Source of the DNA: Thermoplasmata archaeon
GTDB lineage: Archaea > Thermoplasmatota > Thermoplasmata > Lutacidiplasmatales > UBA184
NCBI GenBank assembly: GCA_027315165.1
Contig: DAHUYN010000004.1
Coordinates: 97,848 to 161,847, forward strand
Length of the DNA: 64,000 nt
Direction of reading: 5' to 3'
This document shows positions 41,134 to 48,935 of the stretch, in pieces. The position numbers were made by a program, and so were the translations under genes. The notes under the pieces are model-generated. The model ran no database searches. It was not told the DNA's origin and saw nothing but the letters and a program-made list of their open reading frames with translations. The stretch's first letter is position 1. Every line of letters starts with the position of its first letter.

Positions 41134-42090
41134 ATGCGGCGCTTCAACGGCCACGACCCGGGCCTGCAACAGCTCCGATGGCGGAGCGACGCGGTCCCCG
41201 TGGCGACGGTCCGGCCGGGCGAGCTCTTCGAGGTCGACGTTCCGGACTCCTCGAGCGGCCAGCTCTCCTTGAGCTCCGACCGCCGGGCGCTCGAGCGGCT
41301 CGACCTCGACCGCGTCGACGCCGCGGTCGGCCCGTTCGCGGTCGAGGGGGCGGTCCCCGGCGACGCCGTCGTCGTGCACCTCGAGGGCGTCGACACGGCC
41401 GACTGGGGATGGTCCGGCGTGTTCCGCGACTTCGGACTCCTGAGGGGGCGGTTCGACGACGACCTCGTCCTCTGGCGTCGCGACGGGGCGGCGATGGTCC
41501 CGGTCTCGGGGCCCCTCCGGCCGGTCCCGATCCCCCAGCGGCCGATGGTCGGCTGGCTGGGCGTCGCGCCCTCGTCGGGAGACCTCGGCATGATCGCGCC
41601 CCAGGTCCACGGCGGGAACCTCGACAACCGGCTCCACGCCCCGGGGGCGTCGATCACGCTCCCGGTGCAGCGCGACGGGGCGCTCCTGCTCGTCGGGGAC
41701 GTCCACGCGGCCCAGGGAGACGGCGAGGTCTGCGGCACCGGGATCGAGGTGCCGGCGCGCCTCCGGCTGCGCGTCGAGCTCCGACCCCGCGGCGCCCCTC
41801 GCACCGTCCGCGCGCGCTCGCCGGGGCTCCCCGCGGCGTCGGGCCCGTACGTCGTCACGGAGGGCGTCGGAGCCGACCCCCGGGCGGCGGCCACGACGGC
41901 GGTCGAGGAGATGATCCGCGTGTTCGGAGAGCATGGGGTCGACGAGGTCGAAGCCTACCTCCTGCTGAGCCTCGCCGGCGACCTCCGCCTGAGCGAGGTC
42001 GTCGACGAGCCCCACTGGGTCGTCTCGATGCTGTTCGAGGAGGCGCTGCTCGAACGGACCGCGGCGACCCCCCGGCGCCCGAGCCGTTAA
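41134..42090 (+). CDS. Acetamidase/formamidase family amidohydrolase
   Basis: A 318-residue member of the FmdA/AmdA family, which hydrolyses short-chain amides to acid and ammonia. Recognisable segments are QVHGGNLDNR, LPVQRDGALLLVGDVHAAQGDGEVCGTGIE (family signature, metal-site region) and the C-terminal VDEPHWVVSMLF. Slightly shorter at the N-terminus than bacterial enzymes. It would release ammonium from formamide-like compounds. Likely cotranscribed with the preceding small gene. Confidence 0.9.
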   Translation: MRRFNGHDPGLQQLRWRSDAVPVATVRPGELFEVDVPDSSSGQLSLSSDRRALERLDLDRVDAAVGPFAVEGAVPGDAVVVHLEGVDTADWGWSGVFRDFGLLRGRFDDDLVLWRRDGAAMVPVSGPLRPVPIPQRPMVGWLGVAPSSGDLGMIAPQVHGGNLDNRLHAPGASITLPVQRDGALLLVGDVHAAQGDGEVCGTGIEVPARLRLRVELRPRGAPRTVRARSPGLPAASGPYVVTEGVGADPRAAATTAVEEMIRVFGEHGVDEVEAYLLLSLAGDLRLSEVVDEPHWVVSMLFEEALLERTAATPRRPSR

Positions 42091-42092
42091 GC
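42085..42092 (+). promoter_or_regulatory. TATA-like box of the DUF1684 gene
   Basis: CGTTAAGC overlaps the amidase stop, about 36 nt before ATG 42124, with GGAGG nine bases upstream of the ATG. Confidence 0.4.
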
Positions 42093-42123
42093 GCACGGCG
42101 CCCTCGGGGCTCGGAGGCGCCGC

Positions 42124-42825
42124 ATGGACGCGTACGAGGAGGAGCTCGCCACCGAGCGGGCGATGAAGGACCGTTTCATGGCCGGCCACGCCGAGTCGCC
42201 GTTCGTCGCCGAGCGGGTCCCCGGCTTCCAAGGGCTCCGCTACTTCCCCTTCGCGCCGGCGTTCCGCGTCGCCGCGCACCTCGAGCGCGTCGAGTCGCCC
42301 CGCGAGGCCTGGCTTCGCACGAACCGGGACGGCCAGGCCGAGGTCCGCTACCTCGGGGACCTGTGCTTCAAGCTCGAGGGACGCGAGCTCCGGCTCCGCG
42401 TCTACCACGCCGGGGCCGGCGTCGGGACCTCCGTCTTCGTCCCGTTCCGCGACGCGACGAGCGGCACCGACTCCTACGGGCCCGGCCGCTACCTCACCCT
42501 CGAGCTCACCGCCGACGACCGCTACGACCTCGACTTCAACCGCGCCTTCAACCCGTACTGCGCCTACACCGACGCCTACGAGTGCGGCTTCCCGCCGGCG
42601 GAGAACGACCTGCCCGTCGAGGTCCGGGCGGGCGAGAAGGTCTGGTCGTCGGAGCGGAACCCCGCCTCGCCGTCGAGCGCGGTGCGCGCGCTGCTTCGGC
42701 CCGTCCGCCCGGGCGCGCCCCGGCCGCGGCGGGCGGCGGCCCCGAAGCGGCCCCGACCCCGGCGCACGGCCGCGCCCCGGCGCCGCGCCGTTACAGCCGC
42801 GGGACGATCACGACGAGCGCGTTGA
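42124..42825 (+). CDS. DUF1684 family protein
   Basis: A 233-residue protein. The family core ends in YDLDFNRAFNPYCAYTDAYECGFPPAENDLPVEVRAGEKVW, which is diagnostic, with two conserved Cys and the PPxEN motif. Before it, FPFAPAFRVAAHLERV and LCFKLEGRELRLRVYHAG match the beta-sandwich part. The last 50 residues are an Arg/Pro/Ala-rich basic tail not typical of the family, possibly nucleic-acid or membrane contacting. The final 35 bases overlap the convergent marC gene. Function unknown. Confidence 0.85.
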   Translation: MDAYEEELATERAMKDRFMAGHAESPFVAERVPGFQGLRYFPFAPAFRVAAHLERVESPREAWLRTNRDGQAEVRYLGDLCFKLEGRELRLRVYHAGAGVGTSVFVPFRDATSGTDSYGPGRYLTLELTADDRYDLDFNRAFNPYCAYTDAYECGFPPAENDLPVEVRAGEKVWSSERNPASPSSAVRALLRPVRPGAPRPRRAAAPKRPRPRRTAAPRRRAVTAAGRSRRAR

Positions 42826-43426
42826 GGATGAACTGGACCGCCACCGCGGCGAGGATCAGGCCGAGGACCCTCGTCACGGCCATGACGCCGACGCGGCCGA
42901 GCGCGCGGATGATCCGCTGGCCGTAGGAGAAGACGAAGTACGTCACAACGACCGCGATCCCGACGGCGATGAAGGTCGCCAGCACCGAGAGCGGGTCGCT
43001 CCCCGTGCTCCCCTCGTAGATCATCACGGTCGAGATCGCGCCCGGACCCGCGAGGAGGGGGATCCCGAGCGGCACGACGGCGATCTCGTCCCGGCGCTGG
43101 AGCGCCTCCTCGCGGTCGGCGGGGTTCACCTTGGCGCGCGAGACCTCGCCCCGGAGCATGTCGTAGGCGACGGTGAACAGGAGGATCCCGCCCGAGATCT
43201 CGAACGCCTGCAGCGTGAAGCCGAACGTCGCGAAGAGGAAGCGGCCCGCGAGCGCGAACAGCGCGAGGACAGCGCCCGCGACGATGATCGACCGGCGGAG
43301 GATCACCTGTCGGTCGGCCTCCGAGAACCCCTCGGTGAGCGCGACGAAGAACGGCAGCGCGCCCACCGGGTCGACGATCGCGAGCACGCTCGCGACGACG
43401 GCGATGAGGAAGGCGATCTCCGACAT
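42791..43426 (-). CDS. MarC family (UPF0056) membrane protein
   Basis: A 211-residue integral membrane protein with six helices in two repeats. The signatures IVDPVGALPFFVALTEGFSEADR and PLGIPLLAGPGAISTVMIYEG are diagnostic. The latter carries the conserved Gly-Pro-Gly seen in MarC relatives. Roles are not firmly known despite the historical antibiotic-resistance name. A TATA box at 43470-43477 leaves a leader of about 20 nt. Confidence 0.92.
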   Translation of the reverse strand: MSEIAFLIAVVASVLAIVDPVGALPFFVALTEGFSEADRQVILRRSIIVAGAVLALFALAGRFLFATFGFTLQAFEISGGILLFTVAYDMLRGEVSRAKVNPADREEALQRRDEIAVVPLGIPLLAGPGAISTVMIYEGSTGSDPLSVLATFIAVGIAVVVTYFVFSYGQRIIRALGRVGVMAVTRVLGLILAAVAVQFILNALVVIVPRL

Positions 43427-43469
43427 CGGGCTCGACGACGCTCCGTGGGTGGCGCCGGGAACGGTCTCG

Positions 43470-43477
43470 GATATAAC
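43470..43477 (-). promoter_or_regulatory. TATA box of marC
   Basis: GTTATATC on the minus strand, about 47 nt from the marC ATG. Confidence 0.5.
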
Positions 43478-43558
43478 TACGGTGTCGGCCGCCGCGGGGC
43501 GCTCTGGACCCCGCGGCGCCGGGAAAACGGTTAGGCTCGCTCGAGGCGAACGGGCGGT

Positions 43559-44674
43559 CTACGGCGCGCCCTTGTAAAAGCGCGTGACGACGTCGATGAC
43601 GTGGCCGATGTCCTCGTCCGTCATCGCGTTCCCGATCGGCAGCGAGACGATCCTCGCGAACGTCGCGTCGGCCTTGGGGCACTCGACGTGGCCGAAGCGC
43701 TGGACGAAGTACGGCTGGCGGTGGATCGGGGGCCACGGGAGGCGCGTGTCGACGCCGTGGGCGTTGAGGTACTGGTTCAGCCGGTCCCGCTCCTCCTTGT
43801 TCTGGGCGAGGGCCATGAAGATCATCCAGGTCGGCCGCGTCGCGTAGTCGGGGACCTTCTGGAAGGCCAGGTGGCCGCCGAGCTCGTGCATGTAGCGCCG
43901 GGCGATCTTGTCGCGGAGCGCGATGTACCGGTCCGCCTTCCGCAGCTGGGCGATCCCGATCGCGGACTGGATGTCCGTGGGCCGGAAGTTGAGCCCGAAC
44001 TCGACGTGGACGTACTTCTCCTTGCCCTCGCCATGGCTCCGGACGAGCCGGAGCCGGTCGACGAGGTCGTCGCGGTTCGTCTGGATGGCGCCGCCCTCGA
44101 CCATCGTCACCTGCTTGGCGATGTGGAAGCTGAAGATCGTCACGTGGTCGTAGTTCCCGAGGCGCTTGCCCCGGTACTCGCCCGCGAACGCCTCGGCGGC
44201 GTCCTCGAGGAGGGGGAGGTGGTGCTTCTCGGCGACGCCGCGCAGCGCGTCCAGGTCGCAGGGGAGCCCCGCGACGTCGACGCAGACGATCGCCTTCGCC
44301 TTCGGGTGCTTGGCGAGCACCGTCTCGACCTCCTTCGGCCCGACGTTGAACGTGTCGGGGTCGCAGTCGACGAGGATCGGCTTGGCCCCGAGCGCGATGA
44401 CGCTCGAGGCGGTCGCCACGAACGTGTAGGTCGGGACGAGGACCTCGTCGCCCGGCCCGATGCCGAGCGTGATCAGCGCGTCGAGCAGCGCGCTCGTCCC
44501 GTTGTTGACGACGACGGAGTGCTTGGCCCCCGTGTAGGCGGAGAGCTCCTGCTCGAGCTGCTTGGTCTTCGGGCCCATTCCGAGCCAGCCGCTCTTGAGC
44601 ACCTCGTTGACGGCTCTCGCCTCATCCTCGCCGACGTCGGGCACGGACCAGAAGACCTTGCGCTCTTGGGCCAT
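43559..44674 (-). CDS. DegT/DnrJ/EryC1-family sugar aminotransferase
   Basis: A 371-residue PLP enzyme of the type that aminates nucleotide-linked keto-sugars. VVNNGTSALLDALITLGIGPGDEVLVPTYTF binds cofactor phosphate, LEDAAEAFAGEYRG holds the Asp, and the Schiff-base Lys187 is in FSFHIAKQVTMVEGG. The C-terminal RLPWPPIHRQPYF motif is also typical. Usually Lys is preceded by H or K in FSFxxxK, as here. It may serve surface glycan or N-glycan synthesis. ATG 44674 is chosen because the upstream in-frame stretch is low-complexity. Confidence 0.92.
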   Translation of the reverse strand: MAQERKVFWSVPDVGEDEARAVNEVLKSGWLGMGPKTKQLEQELSAYTGAKHSVVVNNGTSALLDALITLGIGPGDEVLVPTYTFVATASSVIALGAKPILVDCDPDTFNVGPKEVETVLAKHPKAKAIVCVDVAGLPCDLDALRGVAEKHHLPLLEDAAEAFAGEYRGKRLGNYDHVTIFSFHIAKQVTMVEGGAIQTNRDDLVDRLRLVRSHGEGKEKYVHVEFGLNFRPTDIQSAIGIAQLRKADRYIALRDKIARRYMHELGGHLAFQKVPDYATRPTWMIFMALAQNKEERDRLNQYLNAHGVDTRLPWPPIHRQPYFVQRFGHVECPKADATFARIVSLPIGNAMTDEDIGHVIDVVTRFYKGAP

Positions 44675-44862
44675 CGTTTCGTTCCTGGGTTCGGACCCGC
44701 CCACGCCGCGTTCGGCGCCCTCCGACAAGCGCCCCGGGGCCGTCGTCGACGGGCCCGAGCCGCTCGGGGAGAGGGGGTATCCGGGCGGGGGGGACGCCGA
44801 CCCCGTCATATTACTTTCCATCGCTGTCGCACCCCCGGTCTCGGGGGAGGAACCGGCGCGCG

Positions 44863-46245
44863 CTATCGGGGCCGGAACCGGGCGGTGAAGTGCCGGAGGC
44901 GCTCCGGCACGTAGGTCATCTCAAAGCCCCTCACCGACGCACGCCTCGCGTGGACCGCGAGGACCGTCCGCGCGACGTAGTCGAGGTGGGAGACCGTGTA
45001 GACGCGGCGCGGGATCGCGAGCCGGACGAGCTCGAGGGCGCCGTCCGAGGCCCCCTCGCCGTCCCCGAACATGATCGAGCCGACCTCGACGGACCGCACC
45101 GCGCCTTCCCGGTACAGCTCGACCGCGAGGGCCTGGCCCGGGAGGTCGCTCTTCCCGAGATGCGGGAGGAACGCGCGGACGTCGAGGTAGATCCCGTGAC
45201 CGCCCGGCGGCTTGAGGAACGGCACGCCGCCGGCCTCGAGCTGCGCCGCCAGGTACCGGACCTGGCCGACGCGGTGGGCGAGATAGTCGAGGTCGGTCGC
45301 CTCGACGAGGCCGATCGCGACCGCCTCGAGGTCACGACGAGCGAGGCCGCCGTAGGTCGGGAACCCCTCGAAGACGATCAGCTGCTCCCGAAGCCTCTCG
45401 GCGAGCTTCGGGTCGCGCGTCGCGACGAACCCGCCGATGTTGACGAGCCCGTCCTTCTTCGCGCTCATCGTCGCGCCGTCGGCGAGGTCGAAGAGGGAGC
45501 GGCCGATCTCGCGGATGGAGCGGTGCGACTGGCCCTCCTCGCGCTCCCGGACGAAGTAGGCGTTCTCGGCCCAGCGGCACATGTCGAGGTAGAGCGGGAC
45601 CCGGTGCTCCCGGCACAGCGCGGCGACCGCCGTCAGGTTCGCGAGCGACACCGGCTGGCCGCCACCGGTGTTGTTCGTGAGCGTGACGACGACGAGAGGG
45701 ACCTTCTCGCGCCCCTCGCGCTCGAGGAGCGCCGAGAGCTTGGCGAGGTCGACGTTCCCCTTGAACGGCGAGAGGTCGGACGGCCGGTACGCCTCGGCGA
45801 CGGCGAGGTTGACCGCGGCGCCGCCGTTCCGCATCACGTGGGTCCGCGTCGTGTCGAAGTGCATGTTGTTCGGCACGAAGGTCCCGGGGTGGACGAGCAG
45901 CGAGAACAGGAGGTTCTCCGCCGCGCGGCCCTGGTGCGCGGGGATGACCTCGGGGAAGCCCGTCAGCTCGCGGACGACCGACTCGAACCTCGCGTAGTTG
46001 CGGCTGCCGGCGTAGGTCTCGTCGCCGACCATGAGGCCGGCCCACTGCCGGTCGCTCATCGCGGAGGTCCCCGAGTCCGTGAGCAGGTCGATGTAGACCT
46101 CGTCCGAGGTCAGGTTGAACAGGTTGTAGCCCGCGCGGACGAGCGCCGCCTCGCGCTCCTCACGCGAGGGGAGGCGGATCCGCTCGACGACCTTGACCTT
46201 GTAGGGTTCGACCGGGAGCCCGGACGGCTCCGAGGGGGAACCCAT
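44863..46245 (-). CDS. Tryptophanase / tyrosine phenol-lyase-like beta-eliminating lyase
   Basis: A 460-residue fold-type I PLP lyase. GDETYAGSRNYARFESVV and PAHQGRAAENLLF form the cofactor and substrate region, LTNNTGGGQPVSLANL and LYLDMCRWAENAYF follow, and the Schiff-base Lys is in ATMSAKKDGLVNIGGF (Lys264 by alignment to TnaA). It would split a beta-substituted aromatic amino acid to pyruvate, ammonia and an indole or phenol. Which substrate is used cannot be settled without the specificity residues. The ATG is 28 nt from a TATA box: leaderless. Divergent from osmC. Confidence 0.9.
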   Translation of the reverse strand: MGSPSEPSGLPVEPYKVKVVERIRLPSREEREAALVRAGYNLFNLTSDEVYIDLLTDSGTSAMSDRQWAGLMVGDETYAGSRNYARFESVVRELTGFPEVIPAHQGRAAENLLFSLLVHPGTFVPNNMHFDTTRTHVMRNGGAAVNLAVAEAYRPSDLSPFKGNVDLAKLSALLEREGREKVPLVVVTLTNNTGGGQPVSLANLTAVAALCREHRVPLYLDMCRWAENAYFVREREEGQSHRSIREIGRSLFDLADGATMSAKKDGLVNIGGFVATRDPKLAERLREQLIVFEGFPTYGGLARRDLEAVAIGLVEATDLDYLAHRVGQVRYLAAQLEAGGVPFLKPPGGHGIYLDVRAFLPHLGKSDLPGQALAVELYREGAVRSVEVGSIMFGDGEGASDGALELVRLAIPRRVYTVSHLDYVARTVLAVHARRASVRGFEMTYVPERLRHFTARFRPR

Positions 46246-46267
46246 GGCCGCCTCCTACCCGCGCGGC

Positions 46268-46276
46268 GTAGATAAA
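46268..46276 (-). promoter_or_regulatory. TATA box of the tryptophanase-like gene
   Basis: GTTTATCTA on the minus strand, 25-28 nt from ATG 46245. Confidence 0.65.
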
Positions 46277-46308
46277 CCTCCGCGCACGCCCGGGTCCGTC
46301 ACGCCGTT

Positions 46309-46315
46309 CTTAAAT
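46309..46315 (+). promoter_or_regulatory. TATA box of the osmC-like gene
   Basis: CTTAAAT is centred 27 nt before ATG 46339, consistent with a leaderless mRNA. Confidence 0.65.
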
Positions 46316-46338
46316 CGCCCGGCGGCCGTGAGAGCCCC

Positions 46339-46776
46339 ATGGCCACGCAGAGGACCGCCGAGGCGACATGGGAGAACGACCTTTTGCACGGCAGCGGCCG
46401 CGTCAAAGGCACGACCGGGGCGCTCTCCGAGATGGGGATCAGCTGGTCCGCGCGGACCGAGGCGCCTCAGGGCAAGACGAGCCCGGAAGAGCTGCTCGCC
46501 GCGGCGCATGCGAGCTGCTTTGCGATGGCGTTCTCGAACACGCTGGCCAAGCTCCAGCACCCGCCGAAGCACCTTCGGGTGCGGGCGACCGCCTCCTTCG
46601 AGAAGGTCGGCGACGCGTTCACCGTGACGAAGATGGACCTCGAGGTCCACGGAGAGGTCCCCGGGCTCGAGGCGAAGGCGTTCCAGGAGGCGGCGTCGAC
46701 CGCCGCCCAGAGCTGTCCGATCTCCCGTGCCCTCAAGGGGAACGTCCAGATCGGCGTGACGGCGCACCTCGGGTGA
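46339..46776 (+). CDS. OsmC-family peroxidase
   Basis: A 145-residue OsmC/Ohr-fold protein that detoxifies organic hydroperoxides with a reactive Cys pair: SPEELLAAAHASCFAMAFS (about residue 60) and AQSCPISRAL (about residue 125). The opening ATWENDLLHGSGRVKG matches the OsmC rather than the Ohr subgroup. Length is normal. Monocistronic, leaderless, divergent from the tryptophanase-like gene and converging on htrA. Confidence 0.92.
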   Translation: MATQRTAEATWENDLLHGSGRVKGTTGALSEMGISWSARTEAPQGKTSPEELLAAAHASCFAMAFSNTLAKLQHPPKHLRVRATASFEKVGDAFTVTKMDLEVHGEVPGLEAKAFQEAASTAAQSCPISRALKGNVQIGVTAHLG

Positions 46777-46780
46777 ACCG

Positions 46781-47728
46781 CTAGCCCCGGTCGGCTCCGC
46801 GCCGGAGCGCCGGCGCTTCGAGGACGCGGACCACGGCGACGCGCTCCTGGCGTCCCCGCGCGAGCGCGAGCTCGACCTCGCTGCCGATCGGCAGCGCGGC
46901 GAGCGGCTCGAGGAGGTCCCTCAGGCGGCGCAGGCCCGTCGAGCCGAGCCGGATCAGCACGTCCCCGGGGCGGACCCCCGCCCGGTCGGCCGGGCCGCCG
47001 CGGGCCACGCGGGCGACGAGGAGCCCCGGCCGCACGGGGCGAGCGTTCGCGAACGTCGCCGGCGGCGGCACCGGCGCCACCGAGAGCCCGAGCCACGGTC
47101 GCACGACCCGGCCCTGCCGTCGGAGCTGCTCGACGACCCGCCGGACGGTCCCCGACGGGACCGCGAACCCGACCCCTTGCGCGAACGGCACGATCGCGCT
47201 CGTGACGCCGACGACCTCGCCGCGGAGCGTCGCGAGCGGCCCGCCGCTGTTGCCCGGGTTGATCGCGGCGTCGGTCTGGAGCAGGCCCTCGAAGACGAAG
47301 TCGGCCCCCGGGAGCGGGCGGTGGACCGCGCTGACGACGCCGAGGGAGACGGTCGGCTCCCCCGGAAGTCCGAGGGCGTTGCCGATCGCGACGACGAACT
47401 GGCCGGGGGCGAGCCGGGCCGAATCGCCCATCGGAGCCCACGGGCGCCGGCCGGCCTCGACCTTGACGAGCGCGAGGTCGGTGAGCGGGTCGCTCCCGAC
47501 CCGGCGTGCCTCGGCGGTGGAGCCGTCCGAGAGCGAGACCGAGATCGCGCCGGCCCCGCGGACGACGTGCTCGTTCGTGACGACGAGGCCCTCCGGGTCG
47601 ACGACCACGCCGCTCCCCGACGCCGTCGAGGCGCGGCCGGGACCGGGCGCCGCGTCGATCCGCACGACCGTGGCGCGGAGCGACTCGACGACGCCCGTCA
47701 GGTCGCGCTCGAGCTCGAGGAGGCTCAT
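46781..47728 (-). CDS. HtrA/DegP-type serine protease with one PDZ domain
   Basis: A 315-residue trypsin-fold protease. The catalytic triad is His54 (TNEHVV), Asp84 (LTDLALVKV) and Ser161 (NPGNSGGPL). A single C-terminal PDZ domain (about 220-310) contains RPGLLVARVARGGPADRAGVRPGDVLIRLG. No signal peptide or membrane segment precedes the protease, so it is probably cytoplasmic, unlike bacterial DegP. It may act in protein quality control. ATG 47728 is the first start before the protease fold; upstream in-frame sequence is low-complexity. Confidence 0.93.
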   Translation of the reverse strand: MSLLELERDLTGVVESLRATVVRIDAAPGPGRASTASGSGVVVDPEGLVVTNEHVVRGAGAISVSLSDGSTAEARRVGSDPLTDLALVKVEAGRRPWAPMGDSARLAPGQFVVAIGNALGLPGEPTVSLGVVSAVHRPLPGADFVFEGLLQTDAAINPGNSGGPLATLRGEVVGVTSAIVPFAQGVGFAVPSGTVRRVVEQLRRQGRVVRPWLGLSVAPVPPPATFANARPVRPGLLVARVARGGPADRAGVRPGDVLIRLGSTGLRRLRDLLEPLAALPIGSEVELALARGRQERVAVVRVLEAPALRRGADRG

Positions 47729-47847
47729 CCCTACCGTCTCCGCTCCGGGCGGGCTACCCGAGGCCGCCCCGGAACGGTGGGTACGGGGGTCGCGGCCCGG
47801 GCGAAGGACCGCTGCCGGGAGAGGTCGGGAGCGGAACCGGCATCCGC

Positions 47848-48105
47848 TCACTCCTCGAGCAGGCGGTCGATCCGCGCGAGGATGTCGGACTCGGTCTTCT
47901 CGGCCTTCCGCCCGCCCTCCCAGCGCGCGTCGACGAGGGCGACGAGCTCGTCGGCGAGCCGGTCCATCCAGGGGCCTTCCTTCTCCTCGAACCGCTTCCG
48001 GAGCTTCTCTCGAAGCAGCTCGTTGTAGGCGCGGTAGGCGCTCCACACCCACGGCCCGTAGGCGTTCCTCGGCATCGACCCTGGCGCGTCTCCTTCGTGT
48101 GTCAT
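47848..48105 (-). CDS. Small charged helical protein
   Basis: An 85-residue helical protein: YGPWVWSAYRAYNELLREKLRKRFEEKEGPWMDRLADELVALVDARWEGG and an Lys/Glu-rich end. Several Trp and amphipathic helices suggest protein contacts. No family recognised. A TATA-like box (CAATATCC, minus strand, about 48159-48166) lies 57 nt upstream of ATG 48105; MPRNAYGP could be a later start. Sits between htrA and a winged-helix gene on the same strand. Confidence 0.5.
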   Translation of the reverse strand: MTHEGDAPGSMPRNAYGPWVWSAYRAYNELLREKLRKRFEEKEGPWMDRLADELVALVDARWEGGRKAEKTESDILARIDRLLEE

Positions 48106-48197
48106 CGTTCGTTCCCGACCGGCGTCGAGGCCGGTCGTCCCCGAGACCCTCGGGCCGAGGATATTGACCGGCCGGGGTCGGACCCGGTCACATCGCC

Positions 48198-48806
48198 CTA
48201 GCTCGCCCAGCGCGCCGGGCGCGGCGCGGCGGCGAGGGCCGCCGTGGGGGCTCTCGGAACGGCCCCGCGGGGGAGCCGCTCGAGCCCGCGGAGGAGCAGC
48301 TCGCGCGCGTGCTCCTCGAGGAGCTCCTCCGCGTCCGGGCCGTGCGGGTCGACCCCGACGCGCAGCGTCCGGCCGTGCACGGAGAGGAGAACGCGCCCCT
48401 CGAGGCCGGGGATCGACCAGACGAGCCAGGGATCCGTCTCGCCCTCGTAGACGCCGACGAACCGGAGGCGGCCGAACCAGCGACCGGCGAGCCGGCCGAG
48501 CACCTCCTCGCGCTCGACCCCACGCGCGAGCTCGACGGAGGCCACGGTCTTGAACACGCGCTCGGGCGGCTTGCCGAGCGCCTCGTGGAACCCGTCGGCG
48601 AGCTCGTAGCCCCGACCGTCGCGGACGACGGCGCCGCCTCGCTCGAGCCGCCGGAGGACCCGCGTCAGCGACTCCGGATGGGCGCCGAGGGCGCGGCGAA
48701 GGCCATTGAAGGAGAGCCGGCCCGACTCGCGGCCGAGGCACTCGAGGACGCGCTCCTCGAGGGAACGCTCGCGCGGGGGCGGTCCGTCGGCTCGGAGCGA
48801 GGGCAC
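48198..48806 (-). CDS. Winged-helix DNA-binding protein
   Basis: A 202-residue protein. The N-terminal third is a MarR/ArsR-like winged helix: LEERVLECLGRESGRLSFNGLRRALGAHPESLTRVLRRLERGGAVVRDGRGYEL. The rest (VFKTVASVELARGVEREEVLGRLAGRWFGRLRFVGVYEGETDP..) is an alpha/beta sensor-like domain of unknown type. GTG 48806 is 27 nt from a TATA box, so a leaderless start is likely, and longer in-frame starts are unsupported. Shares its promoter region with the divergent large exported protein, which it may control. Confidence 0.72.
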   Translation of the reverse strand: MPSLRADGPPPRERSLEERVLECLGRESGRLSFNGLRRALGAHPESLTRVLRRLERGGAVVRDGRGYELADGFHEALGKPPERVFKTVASVELARGVEREEVLGRLAGRWFGRLRFVGVYEGETDPWLVWSIPGLEGRVLLSVHGRTLRVGVDPHGPDAEELLEEHARELLLRGLERLPRGAVPRAPTAALAAAPRPARWAS

Positions 48807-48830
48807 GGGGGACCCACGGGGGCGAGAGGG

Positions 48831-48836
48831 TATATT
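48831..48836. promoter_or_regulatory. Bidirectional TATA box (winged-helix gene / exported-protein gene)
   Basis: TATATT is 27 nt from GTG 48806 on the minus strand and 26 nt from ATG 48859 on the plus strand. The latter opens a nine-codon frame MVATPGATP whose TGA overlaps a GTG (48885) in frame with the exported protein. Confidence 0.5.
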
Positions 48837-48935
48837 CGAACGGTTACCCGAAGGTGAGATGGTGGCGACGCCGGGAGCCACGCCGTGAATACATCGGGAA
48901 GGTCTAAGTGGGCTCGCGGGGTGAGAACCTCAGAA

